A DNA stretch of 64,000 nt from Hyphobacterium sp. CCMP332 (lineage in GTDB: Bacteria; Pseudomonadota; Alphaproteobacteria; Caulobacterales; Maricaulaceae), in contig NZ_CP058669.1 in the NCBI RefSeq assembly GCF_014323565.1, forward strand, positions 186,001 through 250,000. The letters run 5' to 3'. Every line of letters starts with the position of its first letter. Position 1 is the stretch's first letter. The translations under genes were made by a program, and so were the position numbers. Positions 8,591 through 17,095 of this stretch are shown here, piece after piece. The notes beneath the pieces are model-generated. The model was not told the origin of the DNA. It did no database searches and was given only the letters and a program-made list of their open reading frames with translations.

Positions 8591-8932
8591 TCAGGTGCCC
8601 TTGCCGGGCTTCTCCGAAAAGTATTTTTCAAACTTGCCGGTTTCGGTCTCGAACTTTTCAGCATCCGCCGGTGGATCTATCTTGAGCGAGATGACAGGCC
8701 AGATCTCGGCATATTTCGAATTGATCGCCAGCCACTTGCCATCGGGATCATCTTCGGTGTCCGGTTTGATGGCTTCGACAGGGCATTCAGGCTCGCAGAC
8801 GCCGCAATCAATGCACTCGTCTGGATGAATGACGAGGAAATTCTCGCCCTCATAGAAGCAATCGACGGGACACACCTCGACACAGTCTGTAAATTTACAG
8901 CGCACGCAGGCGTCGGTGACAATGTAAGTCAT
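8591..8932 (-). CDS. fdxA: Ferredoxin FdxA, 7Fe (3Fe-4S/4Fe-4S) type
   Basis: 113 residues. Two cysteine clusters are visible: C9, C12, C17, C21, C25 at the N-terminus ([17 protein letters not shown]) and C40, C43, C46, C50 ([11 protein letters not shown]). The spacing matches 7Fe ferredoxins of the Azotobacter FdI type, which are small soluble electron carriers. The C-terminal extension of about 55 residues is also typical of the family. The ATG at 8932 (MTYIVTDAC) is the family start. The usual alphaproteobacterial neighbours, the S4 and helicase genes, lie just upstream on the same strand. Confidence 0.95.
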   Translation of the reverse strand: MTYIVTDACVRCKFTDCVEVCPVDCFYEGENFLVIHPDECIDCGVCEPECPVEAIKPDTEDDPDGKWLAINSKYAEIWPVISLKIDPPADAEKFETETGKFEKYFSEKPGKGT

Positions 8933-8996
8933 CGAATTGGGGTCCCGATCTCTTCGTAACTGGCCAGACGCGACTTGTGCCGAAGCGGCGAAAAAG

Positions 8997-9449
8997 TCAA
9001 CTTTTCCGGGCTGCGGCTTCTGCGCGCGACCGGGCGAGCACCCGCTCACGATCGCTCACGGCCAGCAGGGGCGCAACCCGTCGGATAAAGGAATCCTCGA
9101 ACGGGGATTTTTCGCCATCTGCCAAAGCCACGCACCACAAGTGTTCGACTATCGCAATGCGTTCGGGCGTGGGCAGGCACGCCTTCACCACTTTGGTAAA
9201 TTGATGGTGGTCAGTGGCATTCTCGGCCAATTCCTCGGCTTTTGTCTGCATGGCCGTTGCGGCATCGCCATCCAGATTGAAAGCCGCCATCAGAATGTGC
9301 CGGATCTGTTGGGCTTCCACATCGGCGTAAATCCCGTCGGCAAGTGCGGCTTCGACCAGCAGCGCCGCCGCCGCGACATGCGGATCCAGCTCCAGGCGCG
9401 CCTCGGCTTTTTCACCGCCGCTCATCATCTTCTTGATGGCGTCAAACAT
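8997..9449 (-). CDS. TerB-like (tellurite-resistance fold) cytosolic protein
   Basis: 150 residues, all-helical. The pattern [25 protein letters not shown] (seen as [11 protein letters not shown]) and later [16 protein letters not shown] shows the paired acidic loops (ADG...E) of the TerB/DjlA-like fold, where the acidic residues can bind metal. The gene overlaps the S4-protein gene by 8 bases and precedes fdxA by 64 bases, so it belongs to the helicase-S4-TerB-fdxA transcription unit. The precise role of stand-alone TerB proteins is not known; real tellurite resistance should not be assumed. Confidence 0.75.
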   Translation of the reverse strand: MFDAIKKMMSGGEKAEARLELDPHVAAAALLVEAALADGIYADVEAQQIRHILMAAFNLDGDAATAMQTKAEELAENATDHHQFTKVVKACLPTPERIAIVEHLWCVALADGEKSPFEDSFIRRVAPLLAVSDRERVLARSRAEAAARKS

Positions 9450-9741
9450 CTGGCGCGTCCTCCTGCTCGTCGACGAGTTGATATAAAGCGCGGGCTTCGT
9501 CTGCCGGCCCGCGCCGCTCTCCCAAGGCGATTACCTTCAGACTTACAATCCGGTTTCGCAAGGGGAAGGTCAATGTTTCACCGGGCCGGACGGCTGCAGA
9601 AGGCTTTTCGATCCGCCTTGTGTGAGGACCATCACCCAACCGGATGCGGCCTTTGCCGACATAGGCCGCCGCGAGGGCGCGTGTTTTCATGAAGCGGGCG
9701 CGCCAGAGCCAGATATCGATGCGAACCGACGCCTCGCTCAT
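9442..9741 (-). CDS. S4-domain RNA-binding protein (Hsp15/HslR-like)
   Basis: 99 residues with an S4 domain from the start (VRIDIWLWRARFMKTRALAAAYVGKGRIRL, seen as IDIWLWRARFMKTR). This is characteristic of Hsp15, which in E. coli binds free 50S subunits carrying nascent chains. The start ATG at 9741 overlaps the helicase stop by 4 bases, and the C-terminus overlaps the TerB-like gene. Its location beside a helicase and in the rpoH neighbourhood fits an RNA-metabolism or stress role. Confidence 0.88.
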   Translation of the reverse strand: MSEASVRIDIWLWRARFMKTRALAAAYVGKGRIRLGDGPHTRRIEKPSAAVRPGETLTFPLRNRIVSLKVIALGERRGPADEARALYQLVDEQEDAPDV

Positions 9742-12308
9742 TTGCGGACCCGTCGTCTGGGCCGCTTTTTCGGCCGTTGCGAGACAAGATCGGCTTTCAG
9801 CGTCGCCAGCGCCGCAAAAGGCGTATCGGCGACAGGCGGTGCCACCACCTTGACGGGCGCGCTGCGCACGTGGCGCCGGGACCAGCGCTCGCCTTCCGCC
9901 TTTTCGGGGTCAGGGCCTTTCTTCACACGCCGGAAGCCAAGGCTGGCCAGCACACCGCGCAAATCCTGCACCGAACATCCCAGAATGGACGTCATGGAGG
10001 GTGTCAGCTCGAAGTCCCGCTTTCTGGCGGTTTCGCGCGCGTCCCGAACCACATCCGCGAGGCGTTCCAGCATGTCGATCCGGACGACGCGCGGGCCGCA
10101 GCGCTGAAATCCGGCTGCAGCATAGTCCGCTGCGGGGCGGGAGTCATCGGCGGCGATGCTCATCAGCCCGGGGGCGGGCAGGAAAATACGCTGCACATTT
10201 CCCGCCTGCACGGCCCGTAAAAGCGCCGACAGCGCGGCTGTCTTCGGTTTGATCAGGGCTGGAATGAAAACCGAAAACTCGCCAATGCGGATTCCGAGCT
10301 TTCGAATTGCACGGCGCTCAACCGGGGACAGCAGGCGGACTTCTTCTTCCACGTCGCGCCGGGCAATGGCGCCTCCGTTTTCGGCCAGCCGGAAAGCCAG
10401 ACCCCGCGCCAGACCACTCAGGGCGTCGCTGGTCGTATCCGATGTCACACTCAGAAGCGGTGCCATCCGGGTGGCGATGTGTTGCCGGATCCGGCGTTCG
10501 ACATTTTCCTGAGCGCGAAGCCGCGCCTCTGATGCGCCCAGCTCTCCGCCAATCAGGGCGATGCCGGGGCGGACTGTGGCTGAACCGGCGACCAGTTGCG
10601 CGACAGTTCGGTCCTGCCAGATGACGCGGCCCTGATTATCCAGCACCAGATCGTTTTGTGCGGCCCGGGCAAGCGCGCCCAACCGGCGATTGACCTCAGG
10701 CCGCAAGGCCTTTTCAGCCGCCTGACGCAAGGCCCGCGCTTCCAGTGCTGCGCCCTCGACATCAGCCTTGAAGACCAGACCTTCCAGATGGCCGACAGCG
10801 TGACCTTCCACCCTCACCGCGCCATCCGGCGCAAGGTCGGTTTCCAGCGCCTTGTCGGTGCGCAAGCCCTTGACCAGTGCCGCCGTACGCCGGTCCACAA
10901 ACCGATGGGTCAGATTGTCATGAAGTGCATCGGAGAGCCGGTCCTCGACCTCCCGCGCCCGCTCGCGCCAGAAATCGGCATCCTGTGCCCAATCGCCGCG
11001 ATGGGCGACATAGGCCCAGGTCCGGACCTGCGCGAGGCGTTGCGATAGCACATGAACATCGCCGCCAATCTTGTCGAGCCGGTCAAACTGGGCCGCCATG
11101 AAATCAGTTGGCAGCCGGCCATGCGGGCCGCGCAAATGCGTTAGAATCTGACGGATCAGCCGCACATGGGCATCCAGCGAAACTTTGCGGAAATCGGGAA
11201 CCCGGCAGATATCCCAGATCAGCTCCGTGCCTTGCGGCGTACGTCCGAGATCGCGCACCGCTTCATCTTTCGCCAGCAGGTCGAGCGACAATTCATCTAT
11301 CGTTTCGCGCGTGCGCCGCAGAAGCGGATTGCCGGATGGACGTGACAGGCTGCGCTGAAGCTGGCCAATGGACCGCAAATCCAGATCGCTATTGCGCCAC
11401 TGGATCTGATCGAGATGCGGAAAGGTGTGATTTTCAATCGCCCCGATGAGCTCATGTTCAAACGGTTTGGCCTGGCCGGTCTCGCCGAAGGTGCCGTCCT
11501 GCCGGAAGCGACCGGCCCGGCCCGCAATCTGTCCCATTTCATTGGCAAACAGGCGGCGCCGGCGGCGGCCATCAAATTTTTCGCGTTCGGCAAAGGCGAC
11601 GTGATCGACATTCATATTGAGGCCCATGCCGACCGCATCCGTCGCAATCAGATAGTCGACCTCGCCGGACTGATAGAGCTCGACCTGGGAATTGCGGGTG
11701 CGCGGGCTGAGCGCGCCCATGACGACAGCCGCCCCGCCGCGCTGGCGGCGGATCAGCTCGGCGATCGCATAAACACTGTCGGAGGAAAAAGCGACGATGG
11801 CCGAGCGCCGGGGCAGACGGGCCAGCTTGGTCGGCCCGGCATAGCTCAGTGTCGAGAACCGTTCCCGGGTGATGATATCGGCGTCGGGCACCAGATGCTG
11901 GATGATGGGGCGCATGGATTCCGCGCCGAGCAGCATCGTCTCCTCCGTGCCGCGGGAATGCAGAATGCGGTCCGTAAAGACATGCCCGCGCTCCGGATCG
12001 GCCGCCAGCTGGATTTCGTCAATCGCCACAAAGGCGGCCTTGAAACTCAGCGGCATCGCCTCGACGGTGCAGATGAAATAACGCGCCGTAGGCGGCACGA
12101 TCTTTTCTTCGCCCGTGACCAGTGCCGTGGCGCGATAGCCTTTTTCCTTCACCACCCGGTCGTAGATTTCCCGGGCCAGAAGGCGTAGCGGCAAGCCGAT
12201 CATCCCGGACCGGCGCGCCAGCATGCGTTCTACGGCAAGGTGGGTCTTGCCGGTATTGGTCGGGCCGAGAATGGCGGTGAGGGGCGCATAGGCAGTCATG
12301 CCCGCCAT
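9738..12308 (-). CDS. Large SUV3-like superfamily 2 RNA helicase
   Basis: 856 residues. Walker A is GPTNTGKTHLA, followed by the GLPLRLLAREIYDR region, the DEIQ box (AIDEIQLAAD) and the SF2 C-terminal domain with IATDAVGMGLNM and QIAGRAGRFR. This layout is that of the mitochondrial SUV3/bacterial MgpS-like helicases conserved in alphaproteobacteria. A long C-terminal region (about residues 480-856) is Arg-rich and ends in a basic tail (KKRPRRRVRK). An alternative ATG lies three codons downstream at 12299. It is the first gene of the helicase-S4-TerB-fdxA unit. The role is inferred to be RNA unwinding or turnover. Confidence 0.88.
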   Translation of the reverse strand: MAGMTAYAPLTAILGPTNTGKTHLAVERMLARRSGMIGLPLRLLAREIYDRVVKEKGYRATALVTGEEKIVPPTARYFICTVEAMPLSFKAAFVAIDEIQLAADPERGHVFTDRILHSRGTEETMLLGAESMRPIIQHLVPDADIITRERFSTLSYAGPTKLARLPRRSAIVAFSSDSVYAIAELIRRQRGGAAVVMGALSPRTRNSQVELYQSGEVDYLIATDAVGMGLNMNVDHVAFAEREKFDGRRRRRLFANEMGQIAGRAGRFRQDGTFGETGQAKPFEHELIGAIENHTFPHLDQIQWRNSDLDLRSIGQLQRSLSRPSGNPLLRRTRETIDELSLDLLAKDEAVRDLGRTPQGTELIWDICRVPDFRKVSLDAHVRLIRQILTHLRGPHGRLPTDFMAAQFDRLDKIGGDVHVLSQRLAQVRTWAYVAHRGDWAQDADFWRERAREVEDRLSDALHDNLTHRFVDRRTAALVKGLRTDKALETDLAPDGAVRVEGHAVGHLEGLVFKADVEGAALEARALRQAAEKALRPEVNRRLGALARAAQNDLVLDNQGRVIWQDRTVAQLVAGSATVRPGIALIGGELGASEARLRAQENVERRIRQHIATRMAPLLSVTSDTTSDALSGLARGLAFRLAENGGAIARRDVEEEVRLLSPVERRAIRKLGIRIGEFSVFIPALIKPKTAALSALLRAVQAGNVQRIFLPAPGLMSIAADDSRPAADYAAAGFQRCGPRVVRIDMLERLADVVRDARETARKRDFELTPSMTSILGCSVQDLRGVLASLGFRRVKKGPDPEKAEGERWSRRHVRSAPVKVVAPPVADTPFAALATLKADLVSQRPKKRPRRRVRK

Positions 12309-12323
12309 ATAGCGGCGTTTGGC

Positions 12324-13136
12324 CTATTCGGCGACCGGCTCTACGGAAATTGACCGTGCTTCTATCGTGATCGCGCCGAAACCGGAATTGGTGCGGATCC
12401 GCACAGGCAGGTAAATCTGATCGTCGTTGAAGGGGGCGAGCCACAGAACGACCGGCTCTGCGATATCCGATTCGGATGGCATATCCTCGGGATCATAACC
12501 GGCGATCGGCTCATAATAGGCATGGCATCGCACGGCATTGCCCCGCCATGCGCGGGTTCGAATGTCGTTTGACCCCGCCACTTCCAGCCGCAAGTCGTAT
12601 CGCGCCTTGCCGTCAAACACCGGGATCCGGCCCGAACACAGTTCACCCGGTTCCGATGACTGCCGCAGCCCAAGGCGCAAAAGGGCGCTGACCGGATCAA
12701 CGGCGCCGTCTCGCTGGCTTTCATTGGCCGGGGGCTCACCCATGGATCCGAAGGGCGGCACAACGTCCGGCACCGCCAGTCCTTCGGGGAAATCAATACC
12801 GACGACTCGGCCCGACCCGCTGGAATGGTTCAGGTGTTCATAGCGCCAGGGTCGCAAGCCACCGGCGGAATAACCCGAAATCCCGGCTTCGATATCGGCA
12901 TCGGAAAACAGGGCGGCGAGGCCGGCAGTCGTGAACCGCGCCGTCGCGCCATAAGTCTCATCGCCGATTTCACCACTCAGCTGGATATTCGCAACACGGA
13001 AGACGATGACCGATCCTGAATAGACAATATTGAGATTCATCGGCGTGGGAGCCGCGGCATCCACGGAATCACGGGCATCGGATACAGAAGTCAGGGCAAG
13101 GGCGATGGATGTTGCCGCAAGGATAGAAAGACGCAT
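12324..13136 (-). CDS. Secreted DUF3108-type protein
   Basis: 270 residues. A clear signal peptide (MRLSILAATSIALALTSVSDA) is followed by a beta-rich periplasmic domain with the DUF3108-like elements NLNIVYSGSVIVFRVA near the start and DPVSALLRLGL in the middle. The ATG at 13136 is chosen because GGAG sits 8 bases upstream, whereas the preceding ATG at 13142 would be only 2 bases from it. Two or more Cys residues could form disulfides. It ends 15 bases before the helicase start. The family has no firmly established function; an envelope role is likely. Confidence 0.7.
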   Translation of the reverse strand: MRLSILAATSIALALTSVSDARDSVDAAAPTPMNLNIVYSGSVIVFRVANIQLSGEIGDETYGATARFTTAGLAALFSDADIEAGISGYSAGGLRPWRYEHLNHSSGSGRVVGIDFPEGLAVPDVVPPFGSMGEPPANESQRDGAVDPVSALLRLGLRQSSEPGELCSGRIPVFDGKARYDLRLEVAGSNDIRTRAWRGNAVRCHAYYEPIAGYDPEDMPSESDIAEPVVLWLAPFNDDQIYLPVRIRTNSGFGAITIEARSISVEPVAE

Positions 13137-13240
13137 AGACATTACTCCAATAAACACATCCCGCCCGCTGAAACCGGATGAAACCCGTATCGCGCATTCC
13201 ACATGGCTGCAAGATGAATGCTTAAGCCGCCCCGCAGTGC

Positions 13241-13269
13241 TTGACGAACGCATCCGCCTTGGGTAAGTC
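13241..13269 (+). promoter_or_regulatory. Predicted rpmB promoter
   Basis: TTGACG (13241-13246) and TAAGTC (13264-13269) are separated by 17 bases, an alphaproteobacterial housekeeping-type promoter about 65 bases before the rpmB start. It lies in the divergent gap between the DUF3108 gene and rpmB. Confidence 0.45.
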
Positions 13270-13334
13270 CCGCGGCTCCTCGCCGCACGGTTACGTTTGG
13301 CGTGAAACGAATTTTTTGAATGAGGGTATTGGCC

Positions 13335-13622
13335 ATGTCACGCCGTTGCGAACTTTCTGGTGTTGGTCCCGCTGTTGGAAACAATGTCTCCCACGCGAAG
13401 AACAGAACCCGCCGCCGGTTTCTGCCGAATCTCTGTGATGTGACCCTGGCCTCTGAAGCGCTGGGTCAGTCCTACAAGGTTCGCATTGCGGCCAAAACGC
13501 TTCGCAGCGTCGACCATGTTGGCGGTTTCGATGCCTATCTGATAAAGGCCAAGGACGAAAACCTGTCGGACAAGGTCATGAAGATTAAACGCGCCCTGAA
13601 AAAGAAAATGGCTGCGGCCTAG
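13335..13622 (+). CDS. rpmB: 50S ribosomal protein L28
   Basis: 95 residues, the length usual for alphaproteobacterial L28. The N-terminus [20 protein letters not shown] and the [10 protein letters not shown] segment are the conserved L28 core, and a Lys-rich C-terminus ([13 protein letters not shown]) follows. The start at 13335 has GAGGG upstream; five codons of upstream in-frame sequence are discarded. It is monocistronic, with its own predicted promoter and a strong terminator. Confidence 0.97.
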   Translation: MSRRCELSGVGPAVGNNVSHAKNRTRRRFLPNLCDVTLASEALGQSYKVRIAAKTLRSVDHVGGFDAYLIKAKDENLSDKVMKIKRALKKKMAAA

Positions 13623-13645
13623 GTCTCCGGATCAGGCAAGAGTTC

Positions 13646-13676
13646 AACGCCCGCAGCTTCGGCTGCGGGCGTTTTT
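13646..13676 (+). terminator. Rho-independent terminator after rpmB
   Basis: A perfect 12-base-pair stem (AACGCCCGCAGC with GCTGCGGGCGTT) is closed by a TTCG tetraloop and followed by TTTTT. The next gene starts 18 bases beyond it. Confidence 0.93.
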
Positions 13677-13693
13677 CGTTTGGGGAGCATTTC

Positions 13694-14254
13694 ATGCTGG
13701 TCATCATGCCCGTTGATATTCAACAGGGACTGGACGAGTGGCCCTATTGGGGCGGAGACCGCTCGACGCCGGATTTTGAATCCAATGTCGCAACCCTGCT
13801 CGCCGCGGCGCGCGACGCCGGTCAGAAACTGATCCACGTCAAACACAATTCCACAAACCCGGACAGCCCGCTCCGCCCCGGTCAGCCGGGAAATGACTTC
13901 AAACCCGAAGCTCGTCCCCGGGATGGCGAACCCGTTATCGGCAAATCCGTGAATTCGGCCTTCATCGGTACGGGCCTTGAATCGCGCCTGAAAGAGATGG
14001 GCGCGGATCGCCTGATCATTTTCGGTCTCACGACCCAGCACTGCGTCTCCACCACGGTCCGCATGGCCGGCAATCTGGGTTTCGAGACGTTTCTGGTGAG
14101 CGATGCCACCGCTGCCTTCCCGATTCGCGATGCCAATGGCCATGTCATGGATGCCGAAACCGTGCACCGCGTTCACCTCGCCAGCATTGACGGAGAATTT
14201 GCGACCGTCATTTCCACGCAGGAAGCAGTTTCGCTTATCCGGTCGGCAGGCTAG
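13694..14254 (+). CDS. Isochorismatase-like cysteine hydrolase
   Basis: 186 residues. The fold's catalytic triad can be placed as Asp in MPVDIQQGLDEW, Lys near PVIGKSVNSAF and the nucleophilic Cys in GLTTQHCVSTTVRMA (the TQHCV motif); a cis-peptide position precedes it. Family members hydrolyse isochorismate, nicotinamide or carbamoyl-type amides; the substrate here cannot be assigned. GGGGAG lies 8 bases before the ATG. It starts directly after the rpmB terminator and precedes an amidohydrolase by 28 bases, so the two may be co-transcribed. Confidence 0.85.
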   Translation: MLVIMPVDIQQGLDEWPYWGGDRSTPDFESNVATLLAAARDAGQKLIHVKHNSTNPDSPLRPGQPGNDFKPEARPRDGEPVIGKSVNSAFIGTGLESRLKEMGADRLIIFGLTTQHCVSTTVRMAGNLGFETFLVSDATAAFPIRDANGHVMDAETVHRVHLASIDGEFATVISTQEAVSLIRSAG

Positions 14255-14282
14255 GGTCTCTCCACACATCGAGGGGAAGACA

Positions 14283-15971
14283 ATGCGTTTAGCGATTCTG
14301 GCATCAACACTCATTCTGGCGGCCTGTTCCGGGGAAAGAACGTCGCCGCCTGAAACCATCGCGGCGGAGGCAGCCGACAGCATCTATTCCGGCGGGCCGA
14401 TCTATACGGCCGATGATGCGCAGGCTATGGTCGAGACCGTGGCCGTCCGCGATGGGCTGATTGTCTATGCGGGAGATGCCGCCAGCCTGCCCGACGGTCT
14501 GATGGGCGAGGCGACCCGTTCCATAGATCTGGACGGCGCCGCCATGTATCCCGGTTTCACCGATGCTCATGTTCATGTCATGGGGCTGGGCGCGCGCGAG
14601 CGTTTGCTCAATCTGGAAGGCACATCATCCATCGCCGATCTTCAGGCGCGGGTCGCGGTCGCCGCCGACGGCGTGCCCGAAGGTGCTGTGCTGGAAGGAC
14701 GCGGCTGGATCGAGACGCATTGGCCCGAAGAGCGGTTCCCGAACCGGCAGGATCTCGACGCGGTTGCGCCGGACATCGCCGTTTTCCTGCGCCGCGCCGA
14801 TGGTCATGCCCTTGTCGCCAACTCGCTGGCGCTGGAGATGGCCGGCATCACCGCTGACAGCGTCGCGCCCGAGGGCGGGGATATCCTGCGCGATGAAGAG
14901 GGCGAGCCCACCGGCATGCTGATTGATGCAGCCATGGGCCCGGTTGGCGCGCTGGGTAGCAATTTTGAAGGCGAAGACCGCGCCAATGTCTATATGGAAG
15001 GGGCCTGGTCGGCCGCGCGCTATGGCTGGACCGGCGCGCATGACATGTCGGTGCCCTGGGCCGATGTGGCCATGATCGAGGCGATGTCGGAAGACTTGCC
15101 GGTTCGTGTTTACATCTCCGCCAATCCGGACGCTTTCGGCCCGCTGGTGCGCGATGGCCATGTCACCAGCGACAACCGCCGGGTGATCGCCCGCGCGATC
15201 AAGCTCTATATGGATGGCGCACTGGGATCGCGCGGTGCGGCGCTTCTCGCGCCCTACAGCGATGATCCGGCCAATTCCGGCCTCATGCTCAGCCGCGAGG
15301 ATGAAACGCTCTCCGGCATGGTCACAGCGCTTCAGGAGGGCATTCAGCTCAACATCCACGCCATCGGCGACCGCGGCAATCAGCTCCTGCTCGACTGGAT
15401 CGAGGAAGCACAGTCCGCCGTGCCGGAAGATCAGCGCGCGATTGCCGATGCCCGCTGGCGCGACGAACACACCCAGATCGTTGATCCCGCTGATATTCCG
15501 CGCTTCGCCGAGCTCGGCGTCATCCCCTCCATGCAGCCCAGTCACGCGATTGGCGACCTCTTCTTCGCCCCGGATCGTCTGGGCCAGGACCGCCTGGACG
15601 GGGCCTATGCCTGGCGCGCGCTGATCGATTCCGGCGTCGTGATTGCCGGCGGATCTGATGCACCGGTCGAGCGGGGGGATCCGCGCATCGAATTCTACGC
15701 CGCCGTGGCCCGCCGCGCGCTGGATGGAACGCAGACTGAAGACTGGCGCCCGGATCAGGCGGTGACGCGGGATGAAGCCCTGCGCATGTTCACCGCATGG
15801 CCGGCCTATGCCTCTTTCCGTGAGGATGAAGTGGGCCGCATCGTGGAAGGCCTGCGCGCGGATTTCACGGTGTTTTCGGACGACATCATGACCATTCCCG
15901 AGGAAGACATTCTGACGGTGGAACCGGTGATGACGGTGCTGGATGGCGAGATCGTCTGGCAGGCGGAGTAA
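14283..15971 (+). CDS. Lipoprotein amidohydrolase, YtcJ-like (Amidohydro_3)
   Basis: 562 residues. The N-terminus is a lipoprotein signal (ILASTLILAAC, lipobox L-A-A-C), so the enzyme is probably membrane-anchored in the periplasm. The metal-site motif FTDAHVHVMGLG and the later IHAIGDRGNQ, DEHTQI and GGSDAPVERGDP segments follow the YtcJ/Amidohydro_3 pattern. The substrate is unknown. The start ATG at 14283 has GAGGGGAAG immediately upstream; the longer in-frame extension overlaps the previous gene and lacks the signal peptide at its N-terminus. Confidence 0.87.
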   Translation: MRLAILASTLILAACSGERTSPPETIAAEAADSIYSGGPIYTADDAQAMVETVAVRDGLIVYAGDAASLPDGLMGEATRSIDLDGAAMYPGFTDAHVHVMGLGARERLLNLEGTSSIADLQARVAVAADGVPEGAVLEGRGWIETHWPEERFPNRQDLDAVAPDIAVFLRRADGHALVANSLALEMAGITADSVAPEGGDILRDEEGEPTGMLIDAAMGPVGALGSNFEGEDRANVYMEGAWSAARYGWTGAHDMSVPWADVAMIEAMSEDLPVRVYISANPDAFGPLVRDGHVTSDNRRVIARAIKLYMDGALGSRGAALLAPYSDDPANSGLMLSREDETLSGMVTALQEGIQLNIHAIGDRGNQLLLDWIEEAQSAVPEDQRAIADARWRDEHTQIVDPADIPRFAELGVIPSMQPSHAIGDLFFAPDRLGQDRLDGAYAWRALIDSGVVIAGGSDAPVERGDPRIEFYAAVARRALDGTQTEDWRPDQAVTRDEALRMFTAWPAYASFREDEVGRIVEGLRADFTVFSDDIMTIPEEDILTVEPVMTVLDGEIVWQAE

Positions 15972-15984
15972 GCTGGTGTCATTT

Positions 15985-16082
15985 TTCCTCCCCTGTTTAT
16001 GGGGGAGGTGGCAGCGAAGCTGACGGAGGGGGCCAGCCCCCCTCGGCCTTTCAGGCCACTCCCCCCGGGCAAGCAGGGAGAA
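15985..16082. repeat. GC-rich intergenic palindromic repeat
   Basis: Two hairpins occupy the convergent gap. The first pairs CTCCCC with GGGGGAG around a short T-rich loop; the second pairs GGAGGGGGC with GCCCCCCTC and is followed by GGCCTTTCAGGCC. The G-rich unit GGAGGTGGCAGCGAAGCTGA is the kind of REP-like intergenic unit seen widely in alphaproteobacteria. It may also act as a bidirectional terminator for the two converging lipoprotein genes. Confidence 0.6.
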
Positions 16083-16108
16083 AACGATGGGGAACCGGTC
16101 CCGGCCTG

Positions 16109-17095
16109 CTACTCTGCGATCGCAAAGCTGAGCAACAGCGTCCGCTGGGTCCCATTGTAATTGTCGTCCGAGAGGATGAAGAGGCGCATCTCGCCATTCA
16201 CCTCGCCGACCGCAATGCCTTCGAAGTTGTCGACGGTCATGTCCGGCGTCAGCACGGCAAGCGTATCGATATTGTTGCGCTGTTCCTCGGTTTCCAGACT
16301 GAACTCGCCAAAGCGCATGATGCGGACCGTATTGCCGACGCCGCTGATATAGATGCGCTCCAGCAGATAGATGTCGCCATCCGGTCCGCGATCCAGACCG
16401 GTCACGCCAAATCCGGATTCCGCCGGATAGGGCAGGCCGGTGGCTTCTCCGTCATCGGGCATTACCCACAGCGTATGGGGCCGGCCGTCAATGATGGGAT
16501 ATTCCACGCCGGCCCAGAGGCCATAATCGGCGGAGGCCAGGCCTTCAATCCCGCCATTATCGCGCAGCCGGTCCGTGCCACGCGGCGGTGTGATGGGTGT
16601 GGGCGTGGCGATGGCGACCCCGGACCAGTCCGGTGAGATGTCATAGCGCGCCATACGGTGCTCGCGTTCGAAGCTGATGGCATAGGCGCCATTGCCCAGC
16701 GCAGCAAGGCCCTCGGCATCGGCGGCACGGTCCACCAGCGGCTGGCCATTCGCGTCCAGCATCGGGGCATAAAACGCGTTCGACAGACCGGTTAGCAGGC
16801 CCGCATCATCGAACTCCAGATTTGTGGTCAGCCAGTAGGCGGAATCGGATATCGCCAGCAGACGATCGCCTTCAATCTCCATACCCGACAGTCCGCCAAA
16901 ACGGTCATCCGGCGAGGTCAGCACCAGTCCGCCGCGATATTCCAGCACGCCGACATCCAGCCTTTCCGGCATATCGGGATAGAGCGCGACCTTGTCGGTC
17001 TCGATCCGGATCGGACTGGCACCTGGATCATTGGAACAGGCCGCGAGGCCGGCAGCGAGTATCAGGGTGGCGGCAAATCCGGTCAGAAATCTCAC
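16109..17095 (-). CDS. Esterase-like/phytase-like beta-propeller lipoprotein
   Basis: 328 residues with a lipoprotein signal ending in LAACSND. The body matches the 'esterase-like activity of phytase' family: [37 protein letters not shown] and [10 protein letters not shown] are the repeated G-hinged motifs of that propeller. It starts with GTG at 17095, which overlaps the predicted cobT stop as GTGA. The two genes are therefore in one transcription unit if the cobT frame is repaired. The substrate is unknown. Confidence 0.8.
   Translation of the reverse strand: MRFLTGFAATLILAAGLAACSNDPGASPIRIETDKVALYPDMPERLDVGVLEYRGGLVLTSPDDRFGGLSGMEIEGDRLLAISDSAYWLTTNLEFDDAGLLTGLSNAFYAPMLDANGQPLVDRAADAEGLAALGNGAYAISFEREHRMARYDISPDWSGVAIATPTPITPPRGTDRLRDNGGIEGLASADYGLWAGVEYPIIDGRPHTLWVMPDDGEATGLPYPAESGFGVTGLDRGPDGDIYLLERIYISGVGNTVRIMRFGEFSLETEEQRNNIDTLAVLTPDMTVDNFEGIAVGEVNGEMRLFILSDDNYNGTQRTLLLSFAIAE

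Noticed and set aside
14625-15545. 306-codon frame antisense to the amidohydrolase
   Set aside because: Complement of a well-supported lipoprotein enzyme gene; no signals of its own.
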